A stretch of DNA of 64,000 bases, from NCBI GenBank assembly GCA_010909165.1, contig VJWM01000044.1, positions 248,001 through 312,000 of the forward strand, given 5' to 3'. Numbering within the stretch: position 1 is the first letter of the stretch; every line of letters starts with the position of its first letter. The position numbers were made by a program, and so were the translations under genes. The notes under the pieces are model-generated. The model worked only from the letters and a program-made list of their open reading frames with translations, had not been told where the DNA came from and ran no database searches. This DNA is from Anthoceros angustus (taxonomy: Eukaryota; Streptophyta; Anthocerotopsida; Anthocerotales; Anthocerotaceae). Below are positions 10,640-21,639 of the stretch, in pieces.

Positions 10640-12612
10640 CGAATTTGGGGTTTGTAGTCCAAGCTATGCAAAAGGGTTACTAGAGAAACCCCTTTCTACT
10701 CAGACGTTGTTTATGGTTCCCCGTCTACCCTTTACTTTCAAAGACCATCTAAGGAAGGTTCTTTGTCTTGGAACTGGTAAGGACAATGAGGTCAGATCCT
10801 TGGGGTTGCCCTCTTTGCCATTGCGTACTTCAAGGCCTTGGCCATTACTACCGATGCGATCGGGGAATGTCTCTTTCTGTCCGTGGCGGACGACACTCCT
10901 ATCTTAGGACCCGAGGGCAAGGTCAGGAAGGCTTTCGCACTCTTCTCCTCAGAGCTCTCCCGCATGGGTTTGAGGGTCAAGATTTGGTCCCGTCTGGTAT
11001 TACTTCCTCTCTCCAATTTCCTTGGGGAGACGTTGTTCCTTCGCAGGGACTTCGCATATTGGGGGTCCCCATGGGATCTACGACCTTCATTTAGGGTTTT
11101 ATGGATGAGGCTTTGAAGGAGGACTTGGCCCACGTCGGCGACCTGTCTCTATTAGGGGACCTTCAAGTGGTATTTGGCATCCTTTCATCCTGCTTCGCAC
11201 GTCGGCCAGGTTACCTCACCAGAATAGTGGCTCGCTCTCCATCTTTTCTATTAAGCTTGCGGAATTTCTCTTTACAGATTATGCAGGCACTTGGAGACAT
11301 TATCGGGTCGGGGACCTTCGAGTGTGCCTCAGGGGGCTTTGCGCAATGGCAGGCATCACTTCCTATCGCTTTTGGGCGCAGTGCATGGCCATGAAGGCCT
11401 CAGTCGTGACCTTTCCTTGGGCGGGCCCTCTCACCCCTGTCACTGCGTTTAATGCGGATGTTCTCATCTTAGAGGCCTTCGCCTCGTGCGTTGAGGAGGG
11501 GCCTTCCCTTCGTAGGCTTCCCTTAAGTTGGCCAAGGACTCCCTTTCCTCCAAGGCTAGGGCTAGGGCGGCCATGCCTCTCTTTTCTTCGTTTTCCGTGG
11601 AAGGGTTACGTGGCCTTCAAGCCTCTCTCCAGGAGAAGCAGTACGGGCAGGCGCAACGGGCAATCCTTCTGGACTCTACTATTCTTCGGCCTGTTCGTGC
11701 ACGCATCCGCTCTAGCTCGGGGAAGGGAGCAGGCTCGGCCTTGCATCCAAGCGTTCTGAATCGCACTAGCTTCTTTTTCTACTGCGATGAGGTTCCGCCT
11801 AGGTTTGGTTTCGCCTCTAGATTATTTTTTCTCAGCCTGCAGCTGTAGGGACCCCCTCGATGACTTAGGGACCCACCTGGCTCGATATCCAATTGGAGGG
11901 CAACATATCGCTATGCATGACGCCGTTCGCTACGTCATGTTCTCGATGGCCAAGAAGAGCGGTTATCTTTCCATACAGGGAGCATCCGTATACCATGTGC
12001 AATGGGGTGTCGCTCAGGGCAAATCTATTTCTAATCCGAGGGGACCAAATCTCTGTTGCGGATGTCGTCCTAACGGACCCTACCCAGAACTCCATTTGTG
12101 AGCATGTTATTATCAACCCTCCGGGCTGGGCGGCGGAGGGATCCACGACTACCAAGGTATATAAGTACACACCTTTGCAGGATGGCCATGCCTTCATCCC
12201 CCTCGCCATTGAGACTCATGGGGCTATGGGCAAGGATTTTTCCCGGCTCATTAAGGATTGTGCTAAAGCCTACCATAGTCGTCGGAATGGGGCACCTGGG
12301 TCTCCCTCTTCCTCGGTGGTGGCTTTCTTTCGACACCAGGTATCCATCACCCTACAAAGGGCGCTATCCAATGCTATTTACAGGATGGCAACGAGCGTAG
12401 GAGACGTGGCGTCATCAGCACCAGTTGTAGGTAGGCCTTTCTTCATCTTGGACCACGACATAATCGGGGCGGTAGGTAGTTTCGGGGTTGGCATTTGTGG
12501 GGGCTAGACTTCTGACTTGGCCCTTTATCGCCTGGATTGTCCCCCTCACGTAGATGGGTTTTCCCATCTCTTCTTTGTAATAAAATCTCCATTGTACACT
12601 TTAACAAGCTAC
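10640..12612 (+). pseudogene. 5'-truncated non-LTR retroelement: RT C-half, zinc motif, nuclease-like domain
   Basis: The product would reverse-transcribe element RNA. The start lies inside the reverse transcriptase, just before the QGDPLG-type block, so the 5' end is truncated. The catalytic ADD is visible at 10883-10894 (VADDT), followed by LRILGVPMGST near 11060 and long helical regions. A cysteine-histidine cluster begins at 11838 (CSCRDPLDDLGTHLARY, where the last residue replaces an expected C). A region from about 12055 (VADVVLTDP) to 12213 (FIPLAIETHG) has the D...E spacing of a PD-(D/E)XK nuclease. Several 1-base shifts break the frame. The element ends with a short 3' tail containing TTGTAATAAA (about 12570-12612), close to the gypsy-1 terminus. 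RT identity is secure; the nuclease call is inference. Confidence 0.7.
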
Positions 12613-13264
12613 CTATTATTGGCGACTTTCCCGATGGCTTACCACGGACAATCCACGTGTCGCTGTTGTAAGGAGTCCGCTCCCAAGGAATGATAGGCTC
12701 TACACGCTTCAATCGCTTCTCACCTCACTTAGTGGCGCTTCACCCACACTACATTCATCCTTTTACGCTAACTACCCCTAACGCTCAATTTCAATGTGCC
12801 CTGTGGCCACGTTTGGACCCTGTTGGTCGAGATTATTCGGATGCACCGTCCTCTAGTCCGGTTCCTCTCACCATTCTCCACACTCGTCGTTCTTTGGGAA
12901 AAATGCGGTGGCTACGTGATCCGGACCTCCTCCGCTGCCTCGCCAGCCTCCGTCCGGCCTAGCCCCTCCTGGAGTTCCTCCGCTCCTGCTCACAGAGCGC
13001 TAGGTCATTTGAGAACGAGCAAAGGGTCCTTAGTCGCTCTTCCCGCACACTACCACACGTTAGGGGTCCGACCAGACCTTGATCAATCTCTTGGGGTTGC
13101 CGTGCTCGCTAGTGACTCGTGACTTCACGTTAGCAAGAAGACACACAAGGTGCAAAAGGAAACGCGCATCAACACCAAGAGAGGGTACTTTTACTTAGAG
13201 CAAACGCCTTCTTATACTACGCAAGGTGGCCTTTATTACACTTATTACGGGATGATGGCTCAAA

Positions 13265-13521
13265 TGAAGGATCGTGGGCAAAATGGCGTCGGTGGAAGGA
13301 GGAGAGAGAGAGGAGGCAAGAGTAGCTCTCTCACATTGAGATGAGGCTTGGAGGTATTTATACCTCCAATAGGGCTCCTAGGAAGCTCCACAAGAAGCTC
13401 CTAGGAAGGAGCACAAGAAGCTTCCTAGTGATTAGCTTAAGCTAAACTAATGATACTTAATCGACACCTAACTTAGACTAAGTGTATTAGTCTAAGTACA
13501 TTGGGCTTTAATACCCTTACA
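13265..13521 (-). repeat. Copia-1 3' LTR
   Basis: This 257-bp direct repeat of 18168-18414 starts TGAAGGATCG and ends CCCTTACA on the plus strand (TGTAAGGG on the element strand). It contains a TATTTATAC promoter-like word near 13354 and repeated GAAGCTCCTAGGA words. Confidence 0.85.
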
Positions 13522-13537
13522 ACCTCCCACTTAAAGG
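13522..13537 (-). other. Copia-1 polypurine tract
   Basis: On the element strand the sequence AAGTGGGAGGT lies directly before the 3' LTR start, as expected for plus-strand DNA priming. Confidence 0.7.
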
Positions 13538-16500
13538 CCAATTTACCTTCAGAGGAGAATGGACTATCTCATGCCCATCGCTGTCCGAGCTTGTGCAAAT
13601 TGTTCGTAGAGAGTCCCTTGGTAAGAATATCTCAGGTTCGCCGGTGTGAACCTTGACAAGTTGTACCTCTTGTCGTCCAACACCTCTCGAATGAAGTGAT
13701 ATCACATCCACATGTTTAGTCTTCGCATGAAACATGGATTCTTTGCCAATTGATAGCACTGCTATCACAATGCAACACCGGCACAACCTTGATCCCCAAG
13801 TCTCCCACTAAACGAGCAAGCCATATGGCTTCCTTGCAAGCCTCGCTGTCGCAACATACTCGGCCTGTGTGGTAGATAGCGAATGCACGATCGCAAACGA
13901 GATCGCCATGAGATCGCCTCCAAAGGCACATGAAGACATAACTCGATGTGGACCTCCTTTTGTCCATATCCTCATAATCGATCTGTACCCAACCACACAT
14001 GCATCTTCACTACCAAAACATATGCACAAAGCTTTTGTACCATTCGTATACCTCATAACTCCTTTTATCGCCTCCCAATGCTTCTTGCCGTGGTTTGACA
14101 TAAACCTCGCTAACCACTCCCACCGCAAAGGCAATGTCGACGTAGCAATCATTGCATACATCAAACTCCCTACCGATGAGTATGGGACCTTCTCCATTTC
14201 AGCTTTTGTCCTCCTCGTAGCTTAATGCTTGAAAGTTTCCACATATGGAGGCAATACGCACCAATGGCTTCCCAAGTCCAAACATTCAATGCATTCTCCT
14301 CAAAGTTCAAAGAATTAGCATATCATCCACATAGAGGATCAAATGAGCAAGCTTTGATCCTTAGCTTGCTTCAGATAGAGGCAATGATCCTCATCGCCAC
14401 GCTTGTAGCCTTGAGAAAGCATAAATGAGTGGAACTTGTGATACCACTGGTGCCTGCTTCAAACCATAAAGGCTCTTCCTCAACCTCGCATACAATGCTC
14501 TTTGCCCTTCTCAACAAAACCTTCTCGTTGTCGCATGTAGACGCCCTCTTGAAGGTCACCATGCAAGAATGCCGCCTTGACATCCATCCGCATAAGTTCC
14601 ATATCATCATCCTCGCAACCAAAGCAAGAACACATCGCAGTTGTCATTTTGACCATCGGTGAGAAAATCTCATCAAAGTCAATGCCGGTTGTTGCTTGAA
14701 ACCCTTAGCAACCAATGGCCTTGTACTTTGGTTTGCCATCAAGCGGTATGACCTTCATCTTGTACACCCATTTGCAGTGGTGCCTTATCCTTAAAGGAAC
14801 CAACTCCCAAGTTTGGTTCTTATGCAATTCATTTACATGCATGGCCTTCTCCACTTCTCTTTGTTACTCGACATGAGCCTCTTTGTAAGAAGAGGGTTCC
14901 CACAATCTGTCGGTAACATAATCCGAGATGGATCATCATAGCCGGGAGGTCGTGTAATCTGCACGACCTGACACAGCACCTCTATAGGAGCTTGTTCGAC
15001 TCTTGGTTCATCTACGGTGGAGGAATGTGCTCGCACATTACCACAGTTTGCCCATGATGATCATGTCCATCTTCTTGGAAGATCACCCTTCGCACCTCCA
15101 CGGTTGGAGTAGGCTTCATCTTGTTCTCATTGAAGAACACGTCGTTAGTACGAACAACCTTTCTAGCCTCTGGATCCCACAAAGCGGTATCCCATCTCAC
15201 GAATCACCATAGCCAAGAAAAATACATTTCTTGGACTTAGGTGCCAACTTGAAACTCTTTTGGAACATGGCGGTATGCCTCACGCCAAACACTCGCAGAT
15301 GCTTGTAGGATGGTTTCTTTCCGGACCATAGCTCCTCTGGAACTGCTCATCATGACCTTATTAGGAGATCTGTTAATAAGATGAATGCGATGAACCACGC
15401 CCAAAACCCATTAGGCAATCCGAGTTTGACAAACCGCATCCTCTCACGAATGGTTACATTCATCCTCGACACCATTTTGTGGAGGTATCTGGGATCAATT
15501 CTCTTTTGATTCCCTTGGAATCACGAATGACGAAAGCTTTCGAAACATACTCGCCACCATTATCGTCTTAGACACTTCAATCGGTGGCGGTGATTCTCTA
15601 CAAGGGTGACAAATTTACGAAACACCGTCGAACTTCATCCTTTTTCCTCAAAGGATAAACCCACACCTTGCGTGAAATCATCTATGAAAGTGACAAAATA
15701 GGAGGCACCGCCTAATGATGCACGATGAGCATAGGTCACACATCTGAACCAACTCAAGAGGTTTACTTCTACTTTTACCTCGTGTTCGATGTGATGATTT
15801 TGTCATTTCCCATATAAACTCACATCGAGAGATCGAGAAGTTAAACGAGGATATAACGAGCGAGATAAAACCTTCATTCCCTTCGAGACATATGTCCTAA
15901 GCAATGCCACAAGGAAACATTTGGTTTCTGTCACAGATCACATGATCTTTGCGGTGTTTACACAAGTGAGTACAAAGTGCCACACTTGATCCACGAGCTA
16001 ACACAAGAGAACCTTTGGAGATCTTCCAAGAGTGATCCCCAAAACCAGTGGTAACCGACATCATCCAAGCGCTAATCATGCTCTTTGTCAACTTGAACAT
16101 ACTAACGTCCTTGGCATGAATGAAGATCCGTTGTCAAACTTGAGTTGCACATCACCTCGCTGCGATCGGCATGCATAGTTATTTCCAAGCCTAACGCATC
16201 CTTTCCTTGTAGCATCATACGTGCTAAACCACTCTCTATGCGGAGTAACATGGAAAGATGCACCAGAGTCAATTATCCAATTGCAGAATAAATGACTATC
16301 CACGGCTGTTAATTGTGCAGCATTCAAGTAAGAAGAGATAAGGACATCTCCGTCCTCAACAGAGTTTAACTCTTCCAACCTGACAGACGAAGTCGCCTTC
16401 TTGTCGTCCTGCTTCTTCTCTTTTCCTTGGTCCTTTTTGAACTTCTCGCACTCTCTTTTGAAGTGACCCCTTTTGTGACAATAGTGACACTCCACATTCT

Positions 16501-17146
16501 TGTTACGACTACGAGATTTGCTACGAGAGAAGCTTCTGTCCGGTTGCTTCCCCTTCGCAGTGGACCTCCCTCTCACTATGAGGGCACTGGAACCTTTGGA
16601 AGGTTCCATGTTTTCATTCACCTCCTCGGTTAACAGGCCTTCTACATTTACAATGGTAAGACCACTAGCGAGGCGAAATTACTCAGGCTGTCGAAAGGTA
16701 TCCCAACTCTCGGTAATGTGACCAACATAGCTCTCACGGAAGGGGCGTGATACCTTGAGATGAGGTGGCTGAAAATGGTATTGAAATCATTCGGATGATC
16801 GGACATCCTCGTCCCTTCCTTCATCTTCAAGTCCACCAATTTGTTTCAACCAACACGAAGCCGCACTTTGCTTCTCATACAGTCCTGACACGCCACGATC
16901 CGTAACTCGTGGTCTTATCTTTCACATTGAAGTACATTTTTGACAATGTTAGCATGATAGTAGATCTAGCAAGCTCATCCAGTCCGCCACTCATCACAGT
17001 CATACTATACGGTTTGGCCTAACAACTTTATGGGCTTGATACGCTTTTTACGCACTAGAACATTATACACTTGTTCTTTCGAGCGGGAAGTTAGTACCAT
17101 CTAACTACCGATATTGAACATGAGCGTTTTCGGATGAAGACATCAT
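13538..17146 (-). pseudogene. Copia-1 gag-pol polyprotein, frameshifted
   Basis: From the right: gag starts at an ATG near 17146. It carries a capsid region to about 16650 and a zinc knuckle CHYCHKRGHFKREC at about 16448-16489. The protease has IDSGASFH near 16280. Integrase remains lie at 15900-15000, ending in WDPEARKVVRTNDVFFNE near 15150. The reverse transcriptase at 14900-14200 has the YVDD motif at 14322-14333. The RNase H at 14130-13560 contains KRRSTSSYVF and SEACKEAIWL. Frame changes occur between almost every block. Domains and order are those of Ty1/copia; in life the products would form particles, copy RNA and integrate cDNA. Confidence 0.85.
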
Positions 17147-17289
17147 GACTCAAAAATCGTCTGATTAAACACTCAACTCGCCTTGTTAGAAAAGTCAAAG
17201 AAAAGCGATCAAATGCGGTCCTGTATTTTTTGTTCCACGAGTAATCCGCGAATCGTTCGAATTTTACGCTCCGGCGTTGGCACCCTCAA

Positions 17290-18095
17290 TTACATCTTGC
17301 CCGCGTCACGCGCGTCGCACGCGTCACGCCCGCACCACCGCGGCGCCACCGGCGCGCCGCAGCCACACGCGCGCCGCGCCGGCCGGCGCGCGCCACTGCG
17401 CGCGGCGCCGCGCGCCTGCGCGCGCCCCAGCGCCCAGCCTGCCGCTGCGGCGCCGCGCGCCTGCCAGCGCGCCCCGCCTGCGGCGCGGCGCGCTGCAGCG
17501 CGCCTGCGCGCCCGCGCCAGGCGCCGCGCTGCGCGCCGCGCCCGCGCTGCGGCCGCCCAGCGCTCGCGCTGCGCGCCCGCCAGCTGCGCGCCCGCGCGCC
17601 AGCGCGCGCGCCCGCGCCCGCGCGCCTGCGGGCCGGCTGCGCGCCCGCGCGCTGCGGCCCGCGCCGCGCCCGCGGCGCCCAGGCGCCCCGCTGCGCGCCC
17701 GCGCGCCCCGCGGCGCGCTCCGCTGCGCCCGCGGCTGCGGGCCCAGCGGCGCGCCTGGCGCCCGGGCCCAGCTGCAGGCGCGCCGCGCGCCAGCGCGCCC
17801 GCGGCGCCCGCGCCCGCGGGCGGCTGCGCCGGGCGGCCGCTCCGCGCCAGCCCCGGTAGCCGCCCGGCGCGCCGCGCGCGCTCGCGCGCTGGCGCGAGGC
17901 GGCTGGCCGCGCGTCGGCGGCTGGCGGCGTCCAGCGTCTCGCGGCCGCCCGTCTGCGCTCCGCGCCCCGGCCCGGCCCGTGTCCACGGCCTCCGCCGTGC
18001 CGCCCGCCAGCCAAGGTCGCGGTCTTGCCTCGCTCACGGCCTCATCCCACTCGCGGCATCTTGCGGCGCTCGCGGCCCTGCGCGATCGGATCACA
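17290..18095. repeat. Extreme GC low-complexity leader of copia-1
   Basis: About 800 bases are almost entirely GCGC, CGCC and GCCC words, with very few A or T. The block lies between the primer site and gag of copia-1, where an untranslated leader belongs. Long open frames on both strands across it are composition artefacts (alanine/arginine runs) and are not called as genes. The copia-2 leader near 25200-25300 is a milder version. Confidence 0.8.
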
Positions 18096-18154
18096 TGCAA
18101 CTCCACGAGCTGCTGTCGGCCCAGCTAGAAAATTCTAGCATCACACAAACCAAA

Positions 18155-18167
18155 GGCTCGATGCGGT
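18155..18167 (-). other. Copia-1 primer-binding site, decayed
   Basis: On the element strand the bases after the 5' LTR read ACCGCATCGAGCC, recognisably related to the plant copia consensus TGGTATCAGAGCC but with several changes. Confidence 0.5.
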
Positions 18168-18414
18168 TGAAGGATCGTGTGCCATCTTTGGTGGAAGGAG
18201 GAGAGGAGAGGAGGAGGCAAGGTAGCTCTCTCACATTGAGATGAGGCTTGGAGGTATTTATACCCTCAATAGAACTCCTAGGAGCTCACAAGAAGCTCCT
18301 AGGAAGGAGCACAGAAGCTTCTAGTGATTAGCTTAAGCTAAAGCTAATGATATGTGACACCTAACTTAGACTAAGTGTATTAGTCTAAGTACATTGAGCT
18401 TTAATACCCTTACA
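18168..18414 (-). repeat. Copia-1 5' LTR
   Basis: This 247-bp partner of the 13265 LTR runs from TGAAGGATCG to CCCTTACA. It shares the TATTTATAC word and differs by small indels. Confidence 0.85.
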
Positions 18415-18429
18415 TCGCAGTGTGCGGTA

Positions 18430-20750
18430 ATCGTGCCACCATCTTCACGCCCCTCCCTATCTCCGTCGTGGCGGTGGGCTGAGATGCCCTTGGTTCAGCC
18501 TCGGCGTACGCCACTCCTTGCCTGGCTAAGGCGGGCGCCCCAATCGGATGATCGCGGTGAGCCCCTTCCCGAGACCACAAGCAGTTGGGCTCTGGCGGCG
18601 GCGGCCGCGTAACCACCATCTTCCTCCCGGCGTGGTGGGTCCCTCGTGGGGCCCGACCGCTGTTCCCCTGCTCGGTGAGTCGGAGGGTCCCCTCACCTCT
18701 GAGTCGGACCTCGAGTCCGGTCTCGACTCGAGTCGAACTTGAGGTTGACTTATTTCAGTCCGGTCTTCCAAGTCGGGTCTCATCTGCAGGGGTTGGACCT
18801 CGGTCCGAACTTGTCAGTCCGATCCTCAAGTCCGGACCCCAACCTCGGACCACCCTCTGGCCCAGGTCCGTCCTTGCCCGGTCCCTTCCATGGCTCGGAT
18901 CCGGTTGGTTTCCTCCTTCCTCACCTCCTTGGGACCTCGTCCCTATCCTCCATTGGTTCTGGTGGTCTTACCTCAGTCGGTTGTGTTGGCGCGTCACTGC
19001 TCCTCCAGGGGCTCTTCTCCCGCGCCGTCGTCCAAGCAGGCCACCAAGGCCCCGTCTCCCCATGCCCTTCGCCAGCCTTCGAGGTTCATCCGATTCAGCG
19101 GGAAGCTTCAATGCCTTGAGGAGCTCGGTGGTAGTAGCGAAATCCGAGTCGATTTGTGGATTGCCTCTTCCACATGCGAACACCGGTACTCCCTATAGGT
19201 GCTCCGGGAGGCGTCTTTGTCCGGCTTGATCCGTCTCCTGCCGGGTTTGTCGGTGGGCAGGCGAGTCTCGCGAGGCCACGAGGCCTGTTACCTCCTGCAA
19301 TTTGTTGATGCTCTGCTCCGGCTCCGTCGTTTCCGCTCATTTGCCATTACGCCATGGCACAGCGTTCCCCTCCGCTTCCATGCTGGACCAATGACTTCTT
19401 CTCTGCGTCAGGGCTCTTGCTCCTCCGTTCATTACGGCTGGGCTCCGCCATCTCCCTTCCAGGTATCCGGCAGATTCGATTCGCGCTTCATCGGGTTCTT
19501 CTCCATCGGCGGCGTCACTGCTCCTTGTTCCATCGCCTCTCGTCCCGCCAGGCTGAGCGCTCTATCTCGCTCGTGATCCGATCACGCCCGTAGAAACCCA
19601 GCTTTGCTCGATTGTCTCTTGGGCTGCGGCTCAAGGTTTCCTGCAGTCTTCCATCTCCTGCTTGCTCCTCCACCTTTGCAAGCGAGTCAGGAGATCCTCC
19701 ATCTCCTTGTGCTGGCCTCCTTCTCCTCCACCGGTGGCTAGCTCGCCGCCTCTGTTCCGCCTTGGGCTGCAGGCGGTCCCCGTCTCCTCCAGGTCCAGTC
19801 CCGGTAGTGATCACAGTCGGTTTAGCATGCTTCCGCCTCTCACGCCGCCTTCACACAGGCCTCCGGCTTGGTGTTCAGTTCCCTAGGCCGCCTCGGCCCG
19901 GTCCGCCCTCTCGCTTGCCTCGGCCTCCTCAGCTTCATACTGCCACCCCCTCCTTCGGAGGTCCTCTGCCCGTGCTTGGGCCTCCTGTGCGTGCTTCAGT
20001 TGTTCACACAACTGAAGGACCTTGGTCTGGTCCTGCCGAATGGACCAGACCTCCCGTTCTGCCTCCCGGCGCTTTCCCTCCTCAATTCGCGCGAGGGATT
20101 CCGCCTTCTTCTTCGCCTCCTGGGCCGCCTCCATCTGCTCCTGGAGGAGCACCATGCGCCTCCTTGTTGCCTCCACCTCCTAGGTCTTTCTGCCGTCCCA
20201 CAAAGACCCCAGAGCATACCGTCCATGTAGCCAAAACCATCATGTCTCTTCCACGGCCGCCCGCTGGTGAGGCACCCAAGAAGTCCGTCGTGTGCGGGCA
20301 TCTCCCGGATCCGCCAAGGACCGCCCATACCGATCAGGAGGCGGTCGGGGGTTCTCGGACCTAATCGGGACCCTTAGGTCACAGGTCTTTGGTCCGGAGC
20401 CTCACCTTCCTTGGCCCTCTTGGCCGCCAATTCCTTCTCCGCCCTCTTTCTCCTGGGGCTCGGAGGTGGTGAGGGAGTTCGGGAGCTAGCGCGTTTCCCT
20501 CTCCCCGTCGGAGACAGGACGGGCTCCGGATGTGGCTGCTGCCAGTGGCCCCCTGCCCCTTGGGCCGCGTCCCTCTCCGCTCGCCTTACTGCCTCCTCCG
20601 CCTCTTGCCACTCCGTGGGCAGAGGCAGAGGCACTGGTGCGCTCCTTGGCGCTTCGTCGGTGGGAGCCACCTTTCGCCTCTTATTTGATTCGTTTCGTCC
20701 CGTGGCTCATTTGCCGAGTTGTGGCAGATTCTTTGTTTGGCGGCGTCATG
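18430..20750 (-). pseudogene. Gypsy-1 copy of the LTR-borne coiled-coil frame
   Basis: Read leftward, the frame starts near 20750 (MTPPNKES). It passes a proline-rich part with a bipartite basic cluster (PRRKRAEKELAAKRAKEG near 20400-20450), then a long heptad-like helix at 20176-19883 (MEATRRRMVLLQEQMEAA, then AEREVWSIRQD) predicted to form a coiled coil. It ends in repetitive GPD-type sequence towards 18430. Copies A and B carry the same order, with the shared words EVWSIR and VLL. The segment equivalent to A 34450-35150 is missing here. The function is unknown; no known family was recognised. It lies inside the LTR, sense to the element. Confidence 0.55.
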
Positions 20751-21304
20751 GCCGACTCCCTTCCGTGGGTGCACCCGCCGTCGCGGCCTGCTCCGTCTCC
20801 GGAACCAGAAGGAGGGAGGCGGGAATATCCTCCCATACCTCTGGGGCGTGAGTGTCCTCGCCCGCGCCCGAATCGCCGGTGCATGGCCTACTCCCCGCCT
20901 TACGCCTCTTCCCGCACTAGCCTTACGCGCGCTGCACTGACCTTACGCCTCAAGGCGTACTCATTGAATACCGCCATATGACGGCCACCGCAACCCTGCG
21001 GTCCTCGTGCGATGCTCGTCCTCCTCTCAGTCCGTGCTGCACTCTAACTTCCGCTCCAACTACAAGTTACTTTACTTGGCGTACTTATCCGTTTTGATCC
21101 GGGGTCCGACTTATCCGATACTCGGTGCGTAGTCCGGAGGTCCTCGAGTGGGCTCAGGTCCGTTACCTACCCGAGTCGAGTGCGGAGATGCGTCCGAGTA
21201 CCATCCGTGCTTCTTCCTCCCTTTCGCCTTATTTTACACTCCATACCTACGAAAAAAACAAACCCAGCTTATTTCCTAACCCCAAGGAGGGTCCGTTGTC
21301 CACA

Positions 21305-21639
21305 TACTCCCTTCTCATACATTGGCGTCTCGCCAACACTAGCATGTACTTCTTCACCTCCACCCGTTTACCGGGTGGGCAGATTCACCATCTAGCCGGA
21401 GTGAGCGGACCCATTCGGCGTACACTGCACTACAGTAGGCCCATCCGCCGTAAGTGAAGCTTGCCGGGAAGTGCATATGGCGTCGTAAGAAGGGCGGATC
21501 TCCTCCTTCACATACTCCACGCGGAGTCGCGGTCGTGCCATAGCTTTGATTTTGTACCGATTGCATTATGCTGCGCCTCTTCTCGGCCTTCCATTATCTT
21601 TGGACAAACCCTAGCGATCGCTCCGGTTGGCTTTCTTCA
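21305..21639 (-). other. Gypsy-1 region between integrase and LTR
   Basis: This short region downstream of integrase ends in GAGAAGGGAG on the element strand, directly before the LTR start, which suits a polypurine tract. No gene was recognised. Confidence 0.5.

Larger units (their letters stand above)
13265..18414 (-). mobile_element. Copia-1, complete-length Ty1/copia element (minus strand)
   Basis: Two direct LTRs (13265-13521 and 18168-18414) flank a 4.6-kb interior that reads gag, protease, integrase, RT and RNase H from right to left, the copia order. A polypurine tract is next to the left LTR and a decayed tRNA-Met-type primer site is next to the right LTR. It sits inside the LTR of gypsy-1: gypsy homology is continuous across the two flanks. 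The flanking 5-mers (TCAAA at 13260-13264, TCGCA at 18415-18419) agree at only three of five positions, so the target duplication is degenerate or miscalled. Confidence 0.85.
12620..21304 (-). mobile_element. Gypsy-1 3' LTR (minus), split by copia-1
   Basis: This LTR is the minus-strand homologue of the solo LTRs at 33806-38155 and 56512-60876. Its start is at 21304 (reads TGTGGAC on the minus strand), just beyond the gypsy-1 integrase. Its outer end is near 12620 (reads CGCCA), where homology to the solo LTRs stops and the non-LTR element begins. The copia-1 element at 13265-18414 interrupts it. About 3.5 kb of LTR remains, shorter than the 4.35-kb solo copies, chiefly because part of the LTR-borne frame is deleted. 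The promoter-like TATAAGA (minus, near 13210) and AATAAA (minus, near 13235) are conserved. Confidence 0.7.

Noticed and set aside
17183-18244. Open frames of 240-350 residues on both strands
   Set aside because: They consist of alanine/arginine/proline runs produced by the GC-only leader of copia-1, overlap on opposite strands, and have no family resemblance.
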